DNA of 8,826 nt from assembly GCA_021785115.1 (NCBI GenBank), contig JAJYGO010000183.1, positions 1 through 8,826 of the forward strand, given 5' to 3'. Made by a program: the position numbers and the translations under genes. The notes below the pieces were generated by a model that worked only from the letters and a program-made list of their open reading frames with translations, did not search any database and had not been told where the DNA came from. Positions 1-6,900 of this stretch are shown piece by piece (within the stretch, counting starts at the first letter, position 1; each line of letters starts with the position of its first letter). This DNA is from Chloroflexota bacterium (lineage in GTDB: Bacteria; Chloroflexota; Limnocylindria; Limnocylindrales; CSP1-4).

Positions 1-322
1 CGAGGGCCTCGGCCGCCGGCCGAACCTGCGACGGCGCGGCGACGACGCCGCGTGCGTTCGCGCTGGGCGGAGGAGGGGCTGCCGGCGCTTTCGCCGCCTC
101 AGGAGCCGGCGGCGCTGGCTGCCCGGGCGGCAGTGGAGCGGGCGCGGCGGCGAGTGCCGGTGGCGTGGGCGCCGCGGCGCGTGCCGGTGGCGTGGGCGCC
201 GCGGGCCGCCGGGGGTCGTCCCCCGCCGGTCGAGGCTCCCCCGCCGGTCGCGCCGACTTCCGGTCGCGCGGCGCCGGCTCGTGACTCTCGGGCTGCCGGT
301 CCTTCCGATGCTGCTTCGTCAT
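1..322 (-). CDS. Pro/Ala-rich N-terminal part of an unrecognised protein, incomplete at the left edge
   Basis: An open frame of 107 codons starts at ATG 322-320 and leaves the window without a stop. The start is well supported. It overlaps the pyrD stop as ATGA, and a GGAG ribosome binding site (334-331) lies 8 nt upstream, inside the last pyrD codons. The visible product begins MTKQHRKDRQPE and then becomes almost entirely Pro, Ala, Arg and Gly. It contains a 9-residue unit repeated twice (core AAAPTPPA) and a shorter repeated RPAG unit. No folded domain or signal peptide is visible; this looks like a disordered leader to a domain outside the window. Its place after pyrD makes another pyrimidine gene such as pyrF possible, but nothing in the visible residues shows it. 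The frame and start are fairly secure; the function is unknown. Confidence 0.6.
   Translation of the reverse strand, partial: MTKQHRKDRQPESHEPAPRDRKSARPAGEPRPAGDDPRRPAAPTPPARAAAPTPPALAAAPAPLPPGQPAPPAPEAAKAPAAPPPPSANARGVVAAPSQVRPAAEAL
154..207. repeat. 27-bp tandem repeat, two copies
   Basis: The first 24 bases of 154-180 and of 181-207 are identical (each begins GTGCCGGTGG on the plus strand). The last three bases of the units differ. The period is a multiple of three, so on the minus strand it encodes two copies of a 9-residue Ala/Pro/Thr unit in the partial protein. It looks like a slippage-type expansion of a disordered linker. Confidence 0.8.
220..250. repeat. Short direct repeat with 18-bp period
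   Basis: The 13-mer CCCCCGCCGGTCG occurs at 220-232 and again at 238-250. On the minus strand it gives the repeated RPAG units (about residues 25-33) in the partial Pro/Ala-rich protein. Confidence 0.65.
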
Positions 323-1524
323 GGTCGATACTCCACGCCCTTTGCCGACGGCCGGTTGGGACGCGCGGGCAGCGCCGTCCCGACCAGCGGGAGGTGGCTC
401 GTCAGGCCGCGCTCCGCGCAGGACGCACGCAGCCCGTCGACGATCCGGAGGGGGACCTCGGGGTCGGCGAAGATCGCCGTCCCGACCTGCACGGCGGTCG
501 CCCCCGCGGCGAGGTAGTCGAGCGCGTCGTCGAGCGACGCGATGCCGCCGATCGCGATGATCGGGATGTCGACGACCTGCGCGACCTCGAAGACGATGCG
601 AAGCCCGACGGGTCGGATGGCCGGCCCGGAGAGGCCTCCGTACACGTTTCCGAGCAGCGGCTTCCCGGACCGCCGGTCGATGGCCATTCCCGACAGCGTG
701 TTGATCGCGCTGATCGCGTCGGCCCCGGCGTCCTGGATCGCCCGGGCGATCGGCCGGACGTCGGTGACGTTCGGCGAGAGCTTGACGATCAGCGGCAGCT
801 CGGTGGCCCGGCGCACGGCGGACGTGACCGCGGCGGCGGCATCGCGGTCGACGGCGAACTGCAGCCCGCCCCTGCCGACGTTCGGGCAGCTGATGTTGAG
901 CTCGATCCCGGCGACCCCTGACACGCCTTCGAGCCGCTCGACGACCGAGACGTAGTCCTCGATCGACTCGCCCGCGACGTTCACGATGACCGGCACCTGC
1001 CACGACGCCCAGAGCGGCGCGTACCGCTCGATGACCGCATCCACGCCCGGGTTCTGGAGGCCGATCGAGTTCAGCATCCCGCCCGGCGTCTCGGTCACGC
1101 GCGGCGGCTCGTTCCCGAGCCGCGGCTTCAGCGTCGTGCCCTTGCAGCAGATCGCCCCGAGCCGCTCGACGTCGACGACCTCGCCGTACTCGATCCCGTA
1201 GCCGAACGTGCCCGACGCGACCATGACCGGGTTCTGGAGCACGAGCGTCCCCGGTCGCCGTGGCGCGAGGTCGACGGAGAGGTCGATGGGCGCGGGCTCG
1301 AGCGGCGACACGTCCGGCGCGAGGCCGGTGCCGTGGCGCGGCCACGCGGCGGATGAGGAGCGCGCGCCCGGTGGCGAGGCGACCGACTTGGGGACGTCTG
1401 ACCCGCGCGCCCCCGGTCCGGGAGGAACTGGCCGGGGGCGGGGCGGGCGCAGGCCCAGGCGCGGCGGACCGGCGTAGGGGGCAGCACCGCCGCTGCTGGT
1501 GACGACCGACCGCTTGCGCTTCAT
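319..1524 (-). CDS. pyrD: Dihydroorotate dehydrogenase, catalytic subunit, class 1B (NAD-linked type)
   Basis: This enzyme oxidises dihydroorotate to orotate on FMN, the fourth step of pyrimidine synthesis, and in class 1B works with PyrK in the cytoplasm. In the 401-residue reading the TIM-barrel core starts near residue 78. SGTFGYG (104-110) and K128 of CKGTT are at the FMN site. NSIGLQNPG (152-160) is in the substrate region. LNISCPNV (209-216) carries the catalytic Cys213; class 2 enzymes have Ser there. K248 of VKLSPN, the GGIAS phosphate loop (326-330) and GATAVQVGTAIF (341-352) follow. The start is uncertain. ATG 1524 has a GGGAG site 8 nt upstream but gives a roughly 75-residue Pro/Arg-rich leader absent from typical PyrD (about 305-330 aa). 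GTG 1311 would give 330 aa but has no visible ribosome binding site. pyrK ends 34 nt upstream, and the stop overlaps the next gene as ATGA. Function is secure; the start is not. Confidence 0.95.
   Translation of the reverse strand: MKRKRSVVTSSGGAAPYAGPPRLGLRPPRPRPVPPGPGARGSDVPKSVASPPGARSSSAAWPRHGTGLAPDVSPLEPAPIDLSVDLAPRRPGTLVLQNPVMVASGTFGYGIEYGEVVDVERLGAICCKGTTLKPRLGNEPPRVTETPGGMLNSIGLQNPGVDAVIERYAPLWASWQVPVIVNVAGESIEDYVSVVERLEGVSGVAGIELNISCPNVGRGGLQFAVDRDAAAAVTSAVRRATELPLIVKLSPNVTDVRPIARAIQDAGADAISAINTLSGMAIDRRSGKPLLGNVYGGLSGPAIRPVGLRIVFEVAQVVDIPIIAIGGIASLDDALDYLAAGATAVQVGTAIFADPEVPLRIVDGLRASCAERGLTSHLPLVGTALPARPNRPSAKGVEYRP
331..334 (-). promoter_or_regulatory. Ribosome binding site of the gene after pyrD
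   Basis: GGAG on the minus strand lies 8 nt before ATG 322-320 and inside the pyrD coding end. Together with the ATGA overlap it supports translational coupling of pyrD to the next gene. Confidence 0.55.
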
Positions 1525-1532
1525 CGGGGCAT

Positions 1533-1537
1533 CTCCC
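1533..1537 (-). promoter_or_regulatory. Ribosome binding site supporting the long pyrD start
   Basis: GGGAG on the minus strand lies 8 nt before ATG 1524-1522, in the pyrK-pyrD gap. It is the main reason to prefer the extended pyrD start over GTG 1311-1309, which has no purine-rich tract in front of it. Confidence 0.55.
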
Positions 1538-1558
1538 GGCTCTCGCCCGCGCGGCCCG

Positions 1559-2416
1559 TCACGCCGGCTCCTCCCAGGCGATCTCCTCGGCCGCGAACAC
1601 GGGTCCCTCGCGGCACACGCGCAGCGGCCCGTCGACGCCCCAGACGACGCAGCCGAGGCACGCTCCCACCGCGCATCCCATGTGCTGTTCCATCGACACC
1701 TGCAGCCACGACCGCCGGCGCGCCTGCGCCGACCCGAGCGGGATCGGACGTCCGCCTCCGCGCTTCCGGCCGAGCCGGGCCACGCCCATGCGGCCCAGCC
1801 GGCCGGCGGCGAGGTGCGCGAGCGCATCCAGCATCGGGCGTGGGCCGCACGCGAACGCCTGGTCGGCCCACGCCTCGTACGCCGGCACGAGATCGGTGAC
1901 CCGCCCGGTCTGGCCGAGCGTCCCGTCCTCCGTCGCGACGACGTACTCGACTTCGTCGGGCAGCAGCGACGACGGATAGACCTCCGCGGCCGACGCCGCC
2001 CCGAACAGCAGCGTCACCCGCCGGCCGGCGTCGAGCGATTCGTCGGCGAGCGCGCGAACGCCGGCGATCCCCACGCCGCCAGCGACGAGCAGCACGTGGT
2101 GCGTGCGCGGGTCGACCTCGAACGGCCGGCCGAGCGGCCCGAGCATCGGCACGAAGTCGCCCGGTCGGGCGCGACCGAGCAGCTCGGTGCCCTTGCCGGC
2201 TACGCGGAAATGAAGCGTGATCTCGCCCGTCGCGCGGTCGATCGTGTTGAGGCTGATCGGCCGGCGGAGCACCAGGCCGGAATAGTCGGGCGTCCGGATG
2301 TGGACGAACTGCCCGGCGCGCGCCCCCGCGGCCAGCCAGGGCGCGCGATAGCGATGCAGCCACTGCGCGGGAAGGATCTCCCGCGTCTCGACGAGCTCCG
2401 CGTCGAGGAGCCGCAT
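1559..2416 (-). CDS. pyrK: Dihydroorotate dehydrogenase electron transfer subunit
   Basis: PyrK carries FAD and a 2Fe-2S cluster and passes electrons from PyrD-bound FMN to NAD+. The 285-residue product has an FAD-binding barrel with RRPIS at 51-55, an NAD-binding AGGVGIAG at 112-119, CGPRPML at 190-196 and the PyrK-type cluster motif with Cys248, Cys253, Cys256 and Cys268, ending in EGPVF. Residues about 206-236 are an Arg/Gly-rich insertion between the CGP motif and the LQVSME strand, longer than usual for the family. The start MRLLDAELVE was chosen because the family fold begins there; the frame is open further upstream, but those residues only mirror the acidic tail of the neighbouring gene. 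A GAGGAGG tract lies 14 nt before the ATG, a rather long spacing, and it overlaps the TGA of the upstream gene. It is followed by pyrD, its partner. Confidence 0.95.
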   Translation of the reverse strand: MRLLDAELVETREILPAQWLHRYRAPWLAAGARAGQFVHIRTPDYSGLVLRRPISLNTIDRATGEITLHFRVAGKGTELLGRARPGDFVPMLGPLGRPFEVDPRTHHVLLVAGGVGIAGVRALADESLDAGRRVTLLFGAASAAEVYPSSLLPDEVEYVVATEDGTLGQTGRVTDLVPAYEAWADQAFACGPRPMLDALAHLAAGRLGRMGVARLGRKRGGGRPIPLGSAQARRRSWLQVSMEQHMGCAVGACLGCVVWGVDGPLRVCREGPVFAAEEIAWEEPA

Positions 2417-2435
2417 GGGGGCCGGAGCTTCCTCC

Positions 2436-3386
2436 TCAGCCTCGCTCGGGCTCGGCGCCGCCGCCGTCCTCGCCGCCGTCGCCCTCGCCCTCGCCGTCGC
2501 CGTCGCCCTCGCCCTCGCCGTCCCCGTCGTCGTCGTCCTCGTCCTCTTCAGGCCCGGCAACACCGGGGAACGCGTCCGCCAGGGCATCGGCCACGTCGCC
2601 GAACACGTCGGTCGGGTCGTAGAACTCGACCAGCTCGCCCGCTCCGTCGAGCCGCCGCCAGCGATCCTCCTCGTCCTCGGGCACGACCTCCGCCACGAGG
2701 CGCCCTTCGCGGGTCAGCGTCACCCGCTCGTCCTCGTCGTCGATGACGATGAGGTCGCCGACACGACCCGCGAGCGGCCGCGCCGCCGCCTCGAACTGCT
2801 CGATGAGACGCGCCTCCGAATCCTGGCTGCGCTCCTGGAAGCTCAGCGCGAGGTCGTACAGCCTGGCCGCGGCCTCGTCGGTGTTCGCCGGAGGCTCCTC
2901 GTTCGCCGCAGCCCACGCGTCGGCCGCAGCGGCGTACGTGCCCTCGTCGGCCGCGACCGCGTAGCCCTCCTCGGCGACGGTCTCGCCGGGCGCCACGCCC
3001 GCCGCGCCCATCAGGTCCTCGGCGCCCGTCGGCTCCTCGCCCATGCCCGCCGCCGCGCGCGCCGCCTCGGCGAACGCGGCGAGCACGTCGGCCGGGTTGT
3101 AGAGCTCGACCAGCTCGGACGGCGAGTCGATGACCTCGGTCTCGGAGACCCACTCGCCCCTGTCGTCCTGGAACCGCGTCCGCGACCGGAACGTCCCGTC
3201 GGGTGCCACCGCCAGGTAGTCGGGATCGTCATCGATCAGCACGAGTCCCCCGACGTCCTCGATCCGCGAAGCGTTGGCGTCGAGGAACCGGCGCAGCCGG
3301 TCGGTGGCGGTGACGAGAAAGTCGCGGCGTTCGAGGGCGGCGTCGGCGGCGATCTCGCCGAGCGCCTGGTTCCGGCTCAGGTCCAT
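2436..3386 (-). CDS. Unrecognised 316-aa protein with an internal duplication and an acidic Gly/Asp/Glu tail
   Basis: I do not recognise this family. The start ATG 3386 has an AAGGAG site at a 6-nt spacing. The protein holds two copies of an about 85-90 residue unit (roughly 21-110 and 186-272). Each has a helix, then a strand ending in IDD (GLVLIDDDPDYL at 47-58; DLIVIDDEDERV at 211-222), then a charged segment, then a conserved end (ELVELYNPADVLAAFAEA at 91-108; ELVEFYDPTDVFGDVADA at 251-268, 10 of 18 identical). An Ala-rich linker, probably helical, joins the copies. Residues about 279-309 are almost all Asp, Glu and Gly, encoded by a short tandem DNA repeat. There is no signal peptide or membrane segment, so it is probably cytoplasmic and strongly acidic. 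It sits 10 nt after the 108-aa gene and 19 nt before pyrK, so it is very likely co-transcribed with them. The gene is well supported; the role is unknown. Confidence 0.85.
   Translation of the reverse strand: MDLSRNQALGEIAADAALERRDFLVTATDRLRRFLDANASRIEDVGGLVLIDDDPDYLAVAPDGTFRSRTRFQDDRGEWVSETEVIDSPSELVELYNPADVLAAFAEAARAAAGMGEEPTGAEDLMGAAGVAPGETVAEEGYAVAADEGTYAAAADAWAAANEEPPANTDEAAARLYDLALSFQERSQDSEARLIEQFEAAARPLAGRVGDLIVIDDEDERVTLTREGRLVAEVVPEDEEDRWRRLDGAGELVEFYDPTDVFGDVADALADAFPGVAGPEEDEDDDDGDGEGEGDGDGEGEGDGGEDGGGAEPERG
2481..2528. repeat. 24-bp tandem repeat inside the acidic tail coding region
   Basis: 2481-2504 and 2505-2528 are two 24-bp copies differing at one base (2499 G, 2523 C). Each is built from hexamers of the type GCCCTC and GCCGTC, and looser repeats extend to about 2461-2549. 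On the minus strand it encodes alternating Gly with Glu or Asp. The tract is prone to slippage, so tail length may vary between strains. Confidence 0.75.
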
Positions 3387-3396
3387 CGTGCGCTCC

Positions 3397-3723
3397 TTAC
3401 GGGTGGTACTCGAGGTCAGGGCCCATGCGCTCGCGGAGCAGCATGGAGTGATGACGCTGGAACATCCACTCCCCGGCGCGATGGCCGATCCTGCGGGTGG
3501 CCTCATCCGCCTCGAGCTTGTCGAGCGCGGCGTAGTCGGGGAGCTGGAACATGATCAGGTTGTCGAAGTCCCAGCCGTGGGCGATGTTGTACCAGCCCAG
3601 GAAGCGGATGTTGAACTTCTCCTCGTAGTCGCGCACCTGTCGCGGGAACATGGTGCGCATGAAGAACTTGAAGAAGGCGTCGCGCCCGCGACGAACAGAG
3701 AAGAACGTGGCGAGGACGGGCAC
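3397..3723 (-). CDS. Small 108-aa conserved-looking protein, possibly of the dimeric alpha/beta-barrel (NIPSNAP/EthD-like) type
   Basis: The frame is open far upstream, opposite gltB, so the start must be chosen. GTG 3723-3721 has a strong GGAGG site 6 nt before it and gives a compact product beginning MPVLATFFSVRRG. The layout suggests an alpha+beta fold: a beta strand, a basic/aromatic helix (FFKFFMRTMFPRQVRDYEEK, 17-36), a strand with FLGWYNIAHGWDFDN (41-55), LIMFQLPDYAALDKLEADE (56-74), then a final helix. The 'strand, PDYAALDKLE helix' pattern resembles small ferredoxin-like dimeric barrel proteins, but I cannot assign a family with certainty. It has no cysteines, signal peptide or membrane segment. 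It is the first gene of the minus operon, and its TAA overlaps the ribosome binding site of the next gene, so the two are probably translationally coupled. The substrate or role is unknown. Confidence 0.8.
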   Translation of the reverse strand: MPVLATFFSVRRGRDAFFKFFMRTMFPRQVRDYEEKFNIRFLGWYNIAHGWDFDNLIMFQLPDYAALDKLEADEATRRIGHRAGEWMFQRHHSMLLRERMGPDLEYHP

Positions 3724-3729
3724 GCAATC

Positions 3730-3734
3730 CCTCC
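3730..3734 (-). promoter_or_regulatory. Ribosome binding site fixing the start of the 108-aa gene
   Basis: GGAGG on the minus strand lies 6 nt before GTG 3723-3721. It is the best start signal in this frame and marks the 5' end of the first gene in the minus operon. Confidence 0.65.
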
Positions 3735-3762
3735 GGGCGAGGCGCGGTCGGTCGACGCGTGC

Positions 3763-3768
3763 ATTGTC
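3763..3768 (-). promoter_or_regulatory. Weak -10-like element for the minus operon
   Basis: On the minus strand this reads GACAAT, 4 of 6 matches to TATAAT, and would give a leader of about 33 nt before GTG 3723. I could not find a good -35 at 16-18 bp, so it is only a placeholder for the operon promoter. Confidence 0.2.
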
Positions 3769-3854
3769 GCATGCCCGGATGCCAGGCACCGCCTCGCGCC
3801 CGAAACGCCACCGCGCGCGCGGCCCGCCGTCACCGAGTCGCCACCCGGCCGCGA

Positions 3855-3883
3855 CTGACCGGGCCCCGGCCGCCGCGTAGGGT
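3855..3883 (+). promoter_or_regulatory. Candidate gltB promoter
   Basis: CTGACC (3855-3860) as a -35 and TAGGGT (3878-3883) as a -10 are separated by exactly 17 bp, close to the housekeeping pattern TTGACN-17-TANNNT of high-GC bacteria. Transcription would start near 3890, giving a leader of about 23 nt. The match is by eye only. Confidence 0.4.
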
Positions 3884-3912
3884 CGGCGCACGCCGATGTC
3901 CGGGAGCGCGCC

Positions 3913-6900
3913 ATGTCCCAGCCGTCCCTCTACGACCCCTCGTTCGAGCACGACGCCTGCGGGTTCGGCTTCGTCTGCGACGTCCACGGCCGGGCGTCGC
4001 ACGCGATCGTCGCCGACGCGCTGTCGGTCCTCGTCCACCTCGAGCACCGCGGCGCGACCGGGTCCGAGCGCGACACCGGCGACGGCGCCGGACTGACCGT
4101 CCAGCTGCCTCGGAAGTTCCTCGCCAGGGCCGCCGGAGCTGCAGGGATCACGCTGCCGCCCGCGGACGGCTGGGCCGTCGCGATGCTGTTCCTGCCGAGG
4201 GACCCGGCGAGCGAGGCCGCCTGCGTCGAGCTCGCGGAGCGGACTCTCGACTCCGAGGGGCTGGAGCTGCTCGGGTGGCGCGACGTGCCGGTGTCTGACG
4301 ACGCGGGCCTGGGCGAGACCGCGCGGTCGAGCCAGCCGGTGATCCGGCAGCTGTTCGTCGGACGTCCGCCGGAGGCCGAGGATGGGGCCGCGTTCGAGCG
4401 CCGCCTGTACGTCGCGCGCCGGCTGCTCGAGAAGGCCGTCGACCGATCGGCGCTGCCAGGCCGGGCCGAGTTCTACGTCGCATCGTTCAGCGCCCGCACG
4501 ATCGTGTACAAGGGCATGCTCAACGCGTCCCAGCTGGCGCGCTTCTACCCGGACCTCGCCGAGCCCGATTTCGACAGCGCCATCGCGATGGTGCACTCGC
4601 GCTTCTCGACGAACACCTTCCCGTCGTGGAGCCGCGCCCACCCCTACCGCTACATCTCGCACAACGGCGAGATCAACACGCTGCGCGGCAACGTCAGCTG
4701 GATGCGGGCGCGCGAGTCGTCGTTCCGGTCGTCGCTGTTCGGGCAGGACCTGCGGAAGGTCCTCCCCGCGATCGACGCCGACGGATCCGACTCTGCGATG
4801 CTCGACAACGTCCTCGAGCTGCTGCATCTCGCGGGCCGCTCCCTCCCGCACGCGCTGATGATGCTGATCCCCGAGCCGTGGAGCCGTCACGAGTCGATGC
4901 CCGAGGAGCGGCGGGCGTTCTACGAGTACCACGCGTGCCTGCTCGAGCCGTGGGACGGGCCGGCATCGATCGCGTTCACGGACGGCACGATCGTCGGGGC
5001 GACGCTCGACCGGAACGGGCTCCGGCCGGCGCGATACTGGGTCACCTCCGACGGCCGCGTCGTGATGGCGTCCGAGTCGGGCGTCCTGGACGTGCCGCCG
5101 GAGCGCATCGTCGAGAAGGGCCGCCTCGCGCCGGGCCGGATGTTCGTCGTCGACACGGCCGCCGGGCGCATCGTCCCCGACGACGAGCTCAAGCGGGCGG
5201 TCGCGACGGAGCGGCCCTACGGAGACTGGTGCCGCGACGGCCTCATCCGCCTGCGCGAACTGCCGGACCCGCCCACCGTCTTCGGGCCGGACCACGAGAC
5301 GGTGCTGCGCCGCCAGGAGGCGTTCGGGTACACGGCCGAGGACGTCCGGATGCTCGTGAACCCGATGGCCGCGGATGGCGCGGAGCCGATCGGGTCGATG
5401 GGCACGGACACGCCGCTCGCCGTGCTGTCCGAGCGGCCCCAGCTGCTCTACGCGTACTTCAAGCAGCTCTTCGCGCAGGTCACGAACCCGCCCGTCGACG
5501 CGATCCGCGAGGAGATCGTCATGGCGGTGGAGACGTCGATCGGGCCGGAGGACAACCTGCTCGAGCCGGGGCCCATCGCGGCGCACCAGCTGTCGCTGCC
5601 GACGCCGGTCCTCCGGAACGACGAGCTCGAGCGCATCCGGCACCTCGACGGTGGCGAGGCCTCGCATGGCTTCCGGGCGATCACGCTGCCGATGCTGTTC
5701 CCCGTCTCGGAGGGCGGCGCGGGCCTGCGGCGGGCGCTCGAGGCGCTGCAGGATCGCGCGGCCGAGGCGATCGCGGAGGGGCACGACCTCATCGTGCTGT
5801 CGGACCGCGGGCTCGGGCAGCGCGAGGCGCCCATCCCGGCGCTGCTCGGTGTCGCCGCTGTGCACCACCACCTGCTCCGGACCGGCACCCGGACTCGCGT
5901 GGGCCTGGTCGTCGAGTCCGGCGAGCCGCGCGAGGTGCACCACTTCGCGCTGCTGATCGGGTACGGCGCGAGCGCCGTCAACCCCTACCTCGCCTTCGAG
6001 ACGATCCACGACCAGGTCCGGCAGGGCCTGCTCGAGGGGCCGGCGGACGCGGCCGAGCGGCGCTTCGTGAAGGCGGTCAACAAGGGGATCGTCAAGGTCA
6101 TCTCGAAGATGGGGATCTCCTCGGTCCAGAGCTACCACGGCGCCCAGGTGTTCGAGGCGGTGGGGCTCGACCGGGACTTCGTGGACGAGTACTTCACGTG
6201 GACCCCGACGCGGATCGGCGGGATCGGGATCGAGGTCGTGGCGCGCGAGGCGGGCATGCGGCACGACCGCGCGTGGCCACGCCAGCCGGTCGTCCACCGG
6301 CAGCTCGGCGTCGGCGGCCAGTATCAGTGGCGCGCCGAGGGTGAGCGCCACCTCTTCAACCCCATGACGATCCACTGGCTCCAGCATGCCTGCCGGACCG
6401 GTGACGAGGCCGCGTTCCACGAGTACTCGAGGCTCGTCGACGACCAGGCGAGCGGCCTGTGCACCCTCCGCGGGCTCATGGAGCTCCGGCCGTTCGCGCG
6501 CCCCGTGCCGCTCGACGAGGTGGAGCCGATCGAGTCGATCGTGCGCCGCTTCAAGACCGGCGCGATGAGCTACGGGTCGATCTCGCAGGAGGCGCACGAG
6601 GCGCTGGCGATCGCGATGAACCGGCTCGGCGGGAAGTCGAACACCGGCGAGGGGGGAGAGGACGCGGCGCGCTACGACGCGCTCCCGAACGGCGACTCGC
6701 GCAGCAGCGCGATCAAGCAGGTGGCCTCGGGACGCTTCGGCGTCACGAGCGAGTACCTGGTCAGCGCCCGCGAGATCCAGATCAAGATGGCGCAGGGCGC
6801 GAAGCCCGGCGAGGGCGGCCAGCTGCCCGGGCACAAGGTCTACCCCTGGATCGCGCGCGTCCGCCACTCGACGCCCGGCGTCGGGCTCATCAGCCCGCCG

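Larger units (their letters stand above)
3724..3912. promoter_or_regulatory. Divergent intergenic control region between the pyr operon and gltBD
   Basis: These 189 bp separate the first codons of the two divergent operons and contain no convincing gene. They should hold both promoters. Visible elements are a plausible plus-strand promoter (3855-3883), a weak minus-strand -10-like hexamer (3763-3768), a 12-bp CG-only palindrome (3811-3822) and a 9-bp direct repeat, CCCGGCCGC, at 3844-3852 and 3865-3873, exactly 21 bp apart. I do not recognise a known regulator site. Confidence 0.6.

Noticed and set aside
52..921. Plus-strand 289-codon frame opposite the left-edge gene and pyrD
   Set aside because: It lies opposite conserved PyrD sequence and opposite a frame coupled to pyrD by ATGA. 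The composition is a GC-driven shadow.
1499..2746. Plus-strand 415-codon frame opposite pyrK
   Set aside because: It is an Arg/Pro-rich translation with no domain, opposite a gene with intact FAD, NAD and 2Fe-2S motifs.
2415..3554. Plus-strand frame with a hydrophobic stretch resembling a membrane helix (near 2445-2550)
   Set aside because: The Ala/Leu/Val run is simply the opposite strand of the Asp/Glu/Gly repeat in the 316-aa protein. The rest is shadow sequence.
3811..3822. 12-bp CG-only palindrome in the intergenic region as a regulator site
   Set aside because: An alternating CG run in such GC-rich DNA is expected by chance and has no neighbouring symmetric arms, so it is not reported as a site.
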